Source of the DNA: Terriglobia bacterium
Lineage (GTDB): Bacteria; Acidobacteriota; Terriglobia; Acidiferrales; UBA7541
Length of the DNA: 64,000 bases
Direction of reading: 5' to 3'
Assembly (NCBI GenBank): GCA_020073605.1
Contig: JAIQEW010000018.1
Coordinates: 26,102 to 90,101 of the forward strand
The first letter of the stretch is position 1, and every line of letters starts with the position of its first letter. Shown piece after piece: positions 57,926-64,000 of the stretch. Below the pieces are notes generated by a model. The model saw nothing but the letters and a program-made list of their open reading frames with translations. It did no database searches and was not told where the DNA came from. The position numbers were made by a program, and so were the translations under genes.

Positions 57926-58852
57926 TCAGCGGGTCCGGGATGTCGGTGCGGCGCCGATTTCGTGGAGCTTGGCTTGCGCGCGTCTGGCCTCGTCCGAGCC
58001 CGGGAACCGGCGGATAACTTCGCGAAGATCGCGTGTGCCGGAGGCTTTCAGGCCGGTCTCGAGCTCAGCCAGCCCTTTCTTCAGCAGGGAAGCCGCCAGT
58101 TTGAAACTCTTCGGATAGTTCACCAGCACGTTGTCGTAAGACGCGATGGCGCTCTTGAAATCCCCCTGCGCGTACGCGACCTCGCCCAGATAGAACTGCG
58201 CGTTCGAAGCCAGATCGTTGGAAGGAAAGTTCCGTATGTAGTCGGAAAATTCCTGGTGCGCGAGATCGTACTTCCCGCTGGTGTAGTCGCGCAGGGCATT
58301 CTGGTAGAGCGTGTCGGCGGATATCGGCGGCATCCCGCCGGCTGGCGAGGTCCCGCCTGTCGTAGCCCCCGGGTTATACGCTCCGATAGGATTGCTCGTG
58401 GGCGCGCCAGTAGCGCCGCCGGAAACCTTCGCATCGATGCTTTGCAGTAGGTTCTGGACGTCGGTCAATTGTTGCGAGAGCTTTCCCACGCGCGCCTGGA
58501 CGTCCTGCAAATTATCCGAAAGCCCCTGCGTCTGCTGGGTCATCGTGTCGATGCGGGCGCCCGTGTTCGCCTGAACTTCCTGGACGGCCTTCTGCAGCGT
58601 TCCCATTTCTCCGCTCAGCTTGTTGACGGAATCGAGCGACTGCTGCACGAGGGTCTTAACGGAGGCACTGTTGGTGTCGATGGCGCTGCGCAGCTCCTGC
58701 TGAGTCTGGAGTATCTGGGCGACCTGCTGCTGGAGCTCGATCATTTCCTTCGAGATGGCGCCGGCGGGCGTAGGCGCGAGAATCGTCCCGCCGAGAGCCC
58801 CGAAAAACATTGCTGCGAGTACCAGCGCGAGCCATCGTGTGCGCAAAGGCAT
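57926..58852 (-). CDS. cpoB: Tol-Pal system protein CpoB (YbgF)
   Basis: A 308-aa periplasmic protein: signal (about 1-32), a trimeric-type coiled coil (about 35-135, SAIDTNSASVKTLVQQSL, LSDNLQDVQARVGKLSQQLTDVQNLL), a Gly/Pro-rich linker and a C-terminal TPR domain (about 180-308, DTLYQNALRDYTSGKYDLAHQEF). In E. coli it coordinates outer-membrane constriction with PBP1B and TolA. The start is ambiguous: ATG 58852 is only 1 nt from AAGGAGG, whereas TTG 58846 two codons on has ideal 6-nt spacing. It is last in the tolA-tolB-pal-cpoB run. Confidence 0.93.
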   Translation of the reverse strand: MPLRTRWLALVLAAMFFGALGGTILAPTPAGAISKEMIELQQQVAQILQTQQELRSAIDTNSASVKTLVQQSLDSVNKLSGEMGTLQKAVQEVQANTGARIDTMTQQTQGLSDNLQDVQARVGKLSQQLTDVQNLLQSIDAKVSGGATGAPTSNPIGAYNPGATTGGTSPAGGMPPISADTLYQNALRDYTSGKYDLAHQEFSDYIRNFPSNDLASNAQFYLGEVAYAQGDFKSAIASYDNVLVNYPKSFKLAASLLKKGLAELETGLKASGTRDLREVIRRFPGSDEARRAQAKLHEIGAAPTSRTR

Positions 58853-58933
58853 GCCTCCTTGAAAAGGGCCGTTCACTCTGCCCGGAGCAGCGGCGCATCG
58901 GCCGCCGCCGTTGCCCCGGGCGCGAATGAAGAA

Positions 58934-59683
58934 TTACTTAGAGAGTACGAAGTGGGCGCGGCGGTTCTGCTGCCAGCACGATTCGTTGTGCTCGGTGCAG
59001 ACCGGGCGCTCCTTCCCGTAGCTCACGGTGGTCATCCGGTCGGCGGAAATGCCGAGCGAGACGAGGAAATTCTTGGCGGAATCGGCCCGGCGCTGGCCGA
59101 GTCCCAGGTTGTATTCGGTCGATCCGCGCTCGTCGCAATGGCCCTCGAGCGAGACGCGAGCCTGCGGATACGAGCGCAGAAACTCCGCATCCTTGGTCAG
59201 CGTGGCGCGAGCGTCCGGTCGAAGGTCGGATTTGTCGAGGTCGAAGTAAGCGTCCTTGACGTTCTGGTCGAACAGGTCGCTCATGCTCGGCTGCGCGGCC
59301 GCCGGAGGGGGCGGTGGCGGAGGAGGCGCGTTCACGTCCACGTGCGCCGTGGCCGTGGCGCTGCCGCCCGGGCCGGTCGCCGTGATCGTGTACGTAGTGG
59401 ACTGGGTAGGATTCGCCGGAGTCGAGCCCTGCGGCGCGACCTTTCCAATGCCCGGTTCGATATCGAGGTCCGTGGCGTTGGTGGACGACCAGGAAAGCGT
59501 CACGGTCTGTCCGGAATTGACCGTCGAAGGCGACGCGTTGAGCGTCACGGTCGGCTGCGCCGGCGGAGCCGGAGGTGGTGCGGGCGGCGTGGCCGCCACC
59601 TTCTTCTTGCAGCCGCCTCCCACTAGGGCAAGAGCCACCAGGCCGAACACCAGCGCAAACTTGCGAATCGAACCTTGCTGCAT
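58934..59683 (-). CDS. pal: Peptidoglycan-associated lipoprotein Pal
   Basis: A 249-aa outer-membrane lipoprotein. Lipobox near VGGGC (Cys25), then an Ala/Pro-rich stretch, an inserted Ig-like domain (about 45-120, VTLNASPSTVNSGQTVTLSWSST), a Pro run and the OmpA-type peptidoglycan-binding domain (about 140-249, YFDLDKSDLRPDARATL, EGHCDERGSTEYNLGLGQRRA). The Ig-like insertion makes it longer than the ~170-aa standard Pal. GGAGG lies 7 nt before the ATG. It binds TolB and peptidoglycan. Confidence 0.95.
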   Translation of the reverse strand: MQQGSIRKFALVFGLVALALVGGGCKKKVAATPPAPPPAPPAQPTVTLNASPSTVNSGQTVTLSWSSTNATDLDIEPGIGKVAPQGSTPANPTQSTTYTITATGPGGSATATAHVDVNAPPPPPPPPAAAQPSMSDLFDQNVKDAYFDLDKSDLRPDARATLTKDAEFLRSYPQARVSLEGHCDERGSTEYNLGLGQRRADSAKNFLVSLGISADRMTTVSYGKERPVCTEHNESCWQQNRRAHFVLSK

Positions 59684-59815
59684 GGAGTGCCTCCTTCGGC
59701 GTCAGCGCGAGGGCGCTGCAGTACCGCCGCACGTAAATTTATACCTATCGAACCGTTACTGCCAGATGAAACGGGTTGCGACTCCAGGCCCGGAGAAAAT
59801 GCACCCGCCGAAAGC

Positions 59816-61162
59816 TCACTTCGACGACCAATTGGGCGATTCGTTTTGCCCTTCAAACGTCAACTCGTGCGGCTGGCTGCCGTCGGCCAGCATGGACCAG
59901 ATCTGGCGCGTGCCGGTGCGCGTTGATTCAAAAACCAGGTGGCGGCCATCGGGCGCCCAGCTGGGGCGCTCGTTGCGGCCCTGGTCCTTCGTCAGCTCCA
60001 CCAGTTGCCGGGTCACGATGTCCATCACGTAGATGTCGTAATTCCCGCTCGGGCGCCGCCAGCTGAATGCGATCAATTGCCCGTTCGGCGACCATGCCGG
60101 ATCGATCACGTAGCCCATGTCCGGCAGGTCGAGTTTCTCCACGTTCGATCCGTCGGAGTTCGCAAGATAGAGCACCGGCGTGCCCGCGCGATCGCTCACA
60201 AACACCATCTGCTTCCCGGTTTTCGGATTCCACGTCGGTGAGGTGCTCACGCCCGCCGCGAACGTGACGCGCCGCAGATGCGCGCCGCCCGAATCCGCCA
60301 CGTAAATCTCGGGGTCGCCATTCTGGCTCGACATGAACGCAATCTCCGAGCCGTCCGGGGACCATGCCGGTGAGCTATTCGTCCCCCGAAAGCGCGGGAA
60401 AGCAATCAGCCGGTTCGACACGGTTGAGTAGATGCAGATTTGCGCCGATGTGACCGTGCGAAATGGTTCATAGCAGGTGAACGCGATGCGCGTTGCGTCC
60501 GGGGACCATCGGGGTGTGAGCGAAATCGATCGCAGGTGCGTGATCTGCTGCTGGCTCGCGCCATCGTAATCCATCACCCAAATTTCCTTGTTGCCGCTCC
60601 GGCTGCTCACGTAGCCGATCTTCGTCTGAGCTACGCCGGTCTGGCCGCCGCTGAGGACGCCGATGATGTCGTCCGCGAATTGGTGGGCGAGGCGGCGGGC
60701 ATCCGCGTCCGTGGCGGCCCCACGATAGATTTTCTGAAGCGCGAGGGGCGCCGCAGGATTGTGCACGTCGGAGAGGAAGCCGGCGAACGCGAGATTCGTT
60801 CCCTCCACCGTGAGATTGCCGTAAGCAACCATGTATGAGTTGGCCGGCGCGGCGGCCCAATCCTGCGCCTTCAATTCGCTCGGTTGGCTCGGCACCTGCA
60901 CCGGATAAAAACTCGGGCTTACCAGGTCGAGAATTCCGGAATAGTCGAGATCAGACCACAAGACGTCGTGAAATGTTTTTGCCAGGGGCTGGGCATCAGT
61001 CGAGCGGGCGGCCGTGTCAGGCACGGCGACGCGCGCCTTCGAAACGCCGAGGCCCGTGCCCGTCTTGAACCAGTCCTGCGCCGCGGCAGGTTGCAGCGTG
61101 CACGACCCGAGAATGACGAGCGCGGCCAGCAAGACCGACCGAGATTTGAATGTCCTTTTCAT
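59816..61162 (-). CDS. tolB: Tol-Pal system beta-propeller protein TolB
   Basis: A 448-aa periplasmic protein with a signal peptide, an N-terminal alpha/beta domain (about 30-165, LSDLDY-like LWSDLDYSGILDLVSPSFYP) and a six-bladed WD40-like propeller with repeats of the WSPDGxxIAF type (RWSPDATRIAFTCYE, AWSPDGSEIAFMSSQNGDPEIYV, WAPDGRHLVFESTR). It lies between tolA and pal as in the standard operon. AAGGG precedes the ATG. Confidence 0.96.
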   Translation of the reverse strand: MKRTFKSRSVLLAALVILGSCTLQPAAAQDWFKTGTGLGVSKARVAVPDTAARSTDAQPLAKTFHDVLWSDLDYSGILDLVSPSFYPVQVPSQPSELKAQDWAAAPANSYMVAYGNLTVEGTNLAFAGFLSDVHNPAAPLALQKIYRGAATDADARRLAHQFADDIIGVLSGGQTGVAQTKIGYVSSRSGNKEIWVMDYDGASQQQITHLRSISLTPRWSPDATRIAFTCYEPFRTVTSAQICIYSTVSNRLIAFPRFRGTNSSPAWSPDGSEIAFMSSQNGDPEIYVADSGGAHLRRVTFAAGVSTSPTWNPKTGKQMVFVSDRAGTPVLYLANSDGSNVEKLDLPDMGYVIDPAWSPNGQLIAFSWRRPSGNYDIYVMDIVTRQLVELTKDQGRNERPSWAPDGRHLVFESTRTGTRQIWSMLADGSQPHELTFEGQNESPNWSSK

Positions 61163-61195
61163 CAGAACCCGCCCTTAACTGGCCCGCACGATCCG

Positions 61196-61984
61196 TCAGC
61201 GGTGAAAATCAAACCAGAACTCCACGTTCACATTCGACCCGCTGTACTCCGGCGGCAGGGGATTGAGCTTGTTTGATTCGCGGACCGCGCGAAGCGCCGA
61301 GCTGTCCACCGAATAGTTGTTGCTCGAATGGGTGACTTGCGCGTTTGTAATTGTTCCGTCCCGCAAAATCGTAAACGTCACAATCACACGCGGCGCATAC
61401 GCCACGCTGGGGTCCACGCCGGATTGCAACCAGTTGCCGCTGATGCGGCGCTGCACCGCTTCGACGTACCACGAAAAGCGCGACCCGAAGTCGCCGCCCG
61501 ATGTTCCGGTGAATCCGAGCCCCGCCTGCGTGGTGCCTGCGCCCAGAGCAAACGACGTTGTCGGAATCGCCGGCGTGCCGCCACCGCCGTAGGGGACCGC
61601 ATTGGTCGGAGGAGGCGTGGGATTCTCGAGCACCTTCGACGGGCGCGTCACGTACTTCGGCGGTTTGTTGCGCTCGAATTTCGGAATCGGCGTCGCATCC
61701 GGAGGAGGCTTGGGCACTGGCGCAGGCTCGGACTTGAAAAGGCCCTTCGATTCATCCACCACGCGATTCGGCGAGACGGCGTCCGGCTGGGGCAAGGGAA
61801 TCGCGGGCACGTTGCCGACGATGCCCACCGTTATCGAGCCGCCCGGCCCGCCCCAATTGCCTTCGCGGGCCGAGAAGATGGCGGAGATCACCGCCAGCGC
61901 GACGAAGGTGGAGTGCACGATGATGGAAATATAGAAAAAGCGTTTGAGCGCGTCGTCCGATCGAATTGCAGCGATCGCTGTCAT
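61196..61984 (-). CDS. tolA: TolA/TonB-family energy-transducing protein
   Basis: A 262-aa protein with one transmembrane helix (about 17-38, FYISIIVHSTFVALAVISAIFS), a Pro-rich periplasmic region (about 85-130) and a C-terminal TonB-type domain (about 165-262, PRVIVTFTILRDGTITNAQV, SSALRAVRESNKLNPLPPEY). Position directly before tolB makes it the TolA of the Tol-Pal system, coupling TolQR proton-motive energy to TolB/Pal. The tolQ and tolR genes expected upstream are absent here. Confidence 0.9.
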   Translation of the reverse strand: MTAIAAIRSDDALKRFFYISIIVHSTFVALAVISAIFSAREGNWGGPGGSITVGIVGNVPAIPLPQPDAVSPNRVVDESKGLFKSEPAPVPKPPPDATPIPKFERNKPPKYVTRPSKVLENPTPPPTNAVPYGGGGTPAIPTTSFALGAGTTQAGLGFTGTSGGDFGSRFSWYVEAVQRRISGNWLQSGVDPSVAYAPRVIVTFTILRDGTITNAQVTHSSNNYSVDSSALRAVRESNKLNPLPPEYSGSNVNVEFWFDFHR

Positions 61985-61985
61985 C

Positions 61986-62162
61986 TCACTGTGCTTGCGG
62001 GCGCTTGGTTGTCTCCACTGCCCCGCTCATCCACACCCAGTATTTTGCGTTGTTCTGGTCGGCTTGGATAAGGTTTGTCAGGATCTCTTTGGCGCGCGGC
62101 CGGTCGCCCTGCCGCAAGGCTTCGATTGCATCTTCGAACATCCGGTCTGGGTCTTCAGCCAT
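61986..62162 (-). CDS. Short TPR-like protein, probably truncated or chimeric
   Basis: A 58-aa frame (MAEDPDRMFEDAIEALRQG, then DRPRAKEILTNLIQADQ and KYWVWMSGAVETTK, ending RPQAQ) that ends 1 nt before the tolA ATG. The first 52 residues look like the opening of the TPR proteins of Anaerolineae-type Chloroflexota, in which the chain continues into a second repeat. The last five residues could be the end of a tolR gene. It is therefore likely a hybrid at a junction, although a genuine small gene is possible. Confidence 0.5.
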   Translation of the reverse strand: MAEDPDRMFEDAIEALRQGDRPRAKEILTNLIQADQNNAKYWVWMSGAVETTKRPQAQ

Positions 62163-62290
62163 GGTTAGATTGTATTACAGCGCACGATGAATTCACAATA
62201 CAATTTCGTAACGTAAGGCAGACTGCCATTTTGCCCTGTCAGCAATGTAGATCGCGCTTTTTTCCCTCAGTCGTTCATGCCTCTAAAGCA

Positions 62291-62342
62291 TCCGAATTTT
62301 TGATGGTGGCGGGCGAATGCCCGCCACCATCAAAAATTCGGA
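62291..62342. repeat. Perfect 24-bp inverted repeat with GAAT loop
   Basis: Arms 62291-62314 and 62319-62342 are exactly complementary with a 4-nt loop (GAAT). Together with the following pyrimidine-rich and GGGG-rich stretch (to about 62425) it fills the 298-nt gap at 62163-62460. It looks like a MITE-like or REP-like intergenic element; no terminal duplication or T-run is evident. Confidence 0.85.
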
Positions 62343-62460
62343 CTTCTCCCTCCCCTTTAGGGGATCGCGAAGCATCCCGAAGCGTAGCGAAGGGGGGCCG
62401 GGGTGGGTCTTGGCCCGGAACGGTATCGCCACCTTTGGAGATAATGATCTTTCCTCATTA

Positions 62461-63030
62461 TTATTCGTGGAACTCTTCTACCTGATAAGTCAACACCTCC
62501 AGCGCCTTGCGTCGCCATGTATCCGGTGCGGTCCCCATCTTGTAACACAGGTTATCCAGGAACTCCGCCTTGTCCGGCAGCTTCTCCCACACCTGCGGCA
62601 GGAACGTCGCCCTGCGGAAGCCATCCCGCAGGATCACGCCATCCACGTGCGGACGCAGTTTGGCGAGCAGATCTTCGGCGTCTGTATACGTCAGTCTTTC
62701 CGGAACCGTGAGGCGGGAGATTTCGATCTCGATCTTCTCCAGTTCATCAACCATGACCGGCGGGAAACGCGGGTCTTCCAGCGCAGCCGCCAGGGCATGC
62801 TCCTGTACATCCTGCACCAGCGGTTGATAAGGTTCCAACGCGCCGATGCAGCCCCGCAGGTTGCCGTGAATTGTCAGCGTTATAAATGAAGCGCCTTCTT
62901 CTCGCAGCCGCGGAGGCATGCTCTCCAGGTCCAGCGCAGGAAGTTTCTCGCTGCGCACGCCGTGCTCCATAGCCTCGCGTGCCACGCGCAGCAAGGTTTT
63001 TTTCTCATCCGAAGTCAATTTGTCGTCCAT
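62461..63030 (-). CDS. AMMECR1-domain protein (AmmeMemoRadiSam protein A)
   Basis: A 189-aa AMMECR1-family protein. The family hexapeptide LRGCIG is at 58-63, followed by EPYQPLVQDVQEHALAAALEDPRFPPV. In bacteria it usually accompanies Memo and radical SAM genes (AmmeMemoRadiSam system A/B/S), whose partners are not here. Function is unsolved; the conserved Cys and basic pocket suggest nucleotide or RNA modification. Codon use is less GC-biased than in the genes to the left of 62 kb. Confidence 0.9.
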   Translation of the reverse strand: MDDKLTSDEKKTLLRVAREAMEHGVRSEKLPALDLESMPPRLREEGASFITLTIHGNLRGCIGALEPYQPLVQDVQEHALAAALEDPRFPPVMVDELEKIEIEISRLTVPERLTYTDAEDLLAKLRPHVDGVILRDGFRRATFLPQVWEKLPDKAEFLDNLCYKMGTAPDTWRRKALEVLTYQVEEFHE

Positions 63031-63229
63031 CTTGCCCCGCCCTCGCTTTTCCTATCAAAAATTTCCTGTCCGCCCGGCATCATTGCGAAATAGACCTGCA
63101 TTTTCGCGACTCATTGTTAAATCTATGTTTTTCCATATGCCGCATCTGCGAAATCCGTCTCATCTGTCGAAGATGGTAGGTGTTTTTACTACTGCGGATA
63201 GAATCTTTGCTCATTTGCGGATAAAACCT

Positions 63230-63730
63230 CTAGTCCTGTAGTTTGTGATATTTCCGGTCATGGTAGACCAACGCCCGGGTATGGTCGTAGCTCCGCGCAG
63301 TTCTCACGCGTGTTGCTATAACTTCCGCGATAAAGAGCGTATTCATACCCGAAGGTATGATTTGGGTCACACGGCAATCGAGATAGGCTAGTCCACCTTT
63401 CAGGAACGGAGCGCCGCTTACCAGTGTTTCGGTTTCCAGGCCTTCCAGGCGGCTCTCGGTCTCGGAAAGCCGGCCAGCGAACCGCTCAGAGATGGCTTGT
63501 TGGTTGGAGGACAGAATGGTCACCGCAAACGCCCCGGCCCGGCTGACCAGGGCGTGAGTGTGGCTTTCCGTGTGCAAAGAGATAACGATCATTGGCGGAT
63601 CCAGCGAAATGGACGTGAAAGAACTGACCGTCATCCCGTGCTGTTCGCCTTCAAAGGCGGCGGTTACAACGGTCACTCCCGAGGTCCAGGCTCGCATGGC
63701 CGCCCGAAATTGTTCAGCGTCAAGCGTCAT
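63230..63730 (-). CDS. Flavin reductase-like FMN-binding protein
   Basis: A 166-aa protein of the HpaC/flavin reductase family: FRAAMRAWTSGVTVVTA (8-24), HGMTVSSFTSISLDPPMIVISL (31-52), SHTHALVSRAGAFAVTILS, QQAISERFAG and LAYLDCRV. It reduces FMN with NAD(P)H, commonly for a two-component monooxygenase; no partner is adjacent. GGGAG lies before the ATG. It is on the same lower-GC segment as the AMMECR1 gene. Confidence 0.9.
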   Translation of the reverse strand: MTLDAEQFRAAMRAWTSGVTVVTAAFEGEQHGMTVSSFTSISLDPPMIVISLHTESHTHALVSRAGAFAVTILSSNQQAISERFAGRLSETESRLEGLETETLVSGAPFLKGGLAYLDCRVTQIIPSGMNTLFIAEVIATRVRTARSYDHTRALVYHDRKYHKLQD

Positions 63731-63799
63731 GATTTGTGACTCCCTCGCCTTTCATCATAATTGGGTGGAATAGAGGTGTCAAGCTAAAAACTTCCCGCG

Positions 63800-63827
63800 A
63801 CCTCCGGGCCTTTAAGACCCGGGAGGT
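63800..63827. repeat. Imperfect hairpin upstream of the flavin reductase
   Basis: ACCTCCGGGCCTT pairs with AAGACCCGGGAGGT (one bulge, one mismatch), a GC-rich stem followed by T-rich DNA on both sides. It may end transcription from the right; the last 170 nt of the window contain no supported gene. Confidence 0.5.
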
Positions 63828-64000
63828 TTGGCTCGCCTTTACCTCCCACGAACTCAAAGGGGCCTGAGTCGCCGCGCCATTGGTCATAAATAACCCTTGC
63901 AATTTCATATAAAGATTAGTACTATCGTATGAAATGGACAAATCGCACGCCCGACGCGTTTCGACTCACCGTTCGGTCGCACCGCGCGCCAAGCCTTTGC

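Noticed and set aside
63720..63941. A 73-codon minus-strand frame upstream of the flavin reductase
   Set aside because: It spans an intergenic hairpin, has no family resemblance and overlaps the flavin reductase start.
63929..64000. Possible partial genes starting at ATG 63929 or 63934
   Set aside because: Only about 22 codons remain before the window ends, with no ribosome site or recognisable sequence.

Overview
The window is a GC-rich bacterial chromosome segment, most likely from an Acidobacteriota (Terriglobia-like) genome. Supporting signs are a giant secreted SBBP/choice-of-anchor-D protein with the CGGG-containing tail typical of that phylum, a single-polypeptide LptF-LptG permease, heterotetrameric GlyRS, a BBP7-type barrel, and outer-membrane systems (Tol-Pal, Lpt, porins) of a diderm. 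No phage, IS element, CRISPR array or rRNA operon is visible. One tRNA (Cys) is present.

Layout. 0-2.2 kb: heme-copper oxidase assembly genes (ctaB, DUF420) facing an unknown membrane-anchored protein across a run of three stem-loops. 2.4-4.8 kb: a compact plus-strand cassette of porin, monoheme cytochrome c, stand-alone CuA-domain protein and small cysteine protein, the best candidate for an undescribed redox module. 4.9-10.4 kb (minus): nitronate monooxygenase-like enzyme, SPFH protein, two paralogous repeat-built secreted proteins and a broken amidohydrolase. 10.7-18 kb: BBP7 barrel, NAD-type isocitrate dehydrogenase, an L,D-transpeptidase facing a MepK-like endopeptidase, and a beta-helix protein. 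18.1-22.7 kb: A-type Fe-S carrier with a clear promoter and terminator, nadE, mdh and an NADP-type isocitrate dehydrogenase. 23-32.7 kb: lactonase-like propeller, rhomboid, PfkB kinase, then recO-glyQ-glyS with 4-nt overlaps, and ppdK. 32.7-39.3 kb: lemA plus GIDE gene, fused lptFG, and a GH57 glycosidase diverging from it. 39.4-48.2 kb: the SBBP protein, a beta-propeller coupled to aroF, a small membrane protein, tRNA-Cys and a duplicated-domain secreted protein. 48.3-57.9 kb: nfo-leuS, guaA, an XRE regulator diverging from an ECF sigma/anti-sigma/CpxP-like operon, an ABC ATPase, ssb and DUF6526. 57.9-62 kb (minus): tolA-tolB-pal-cpoB.

The last ~2 kb (62.0-64.0) looks different: lower GC, other intergenic repeats, an AMMECR1 protein and a flavin reductase. 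The expected tolQ-tolR genes are absent, and a short TPR-like reading frame ends 1 nt before the tolA start codon. I read this as a recombination or assembly junction, possibly with Chloroflexota-like DNA. That is inference, not proof.

Functionally the segment is mostly housekeeping: TCA cycle and PEP/pyruvate metabolism (two isocitrate dehydrogenases, mdh, ppdK), aminoacyl-tRNA supply, DNA repair and envelope maintenance. Accessory secreted proteins lie between these blocks.
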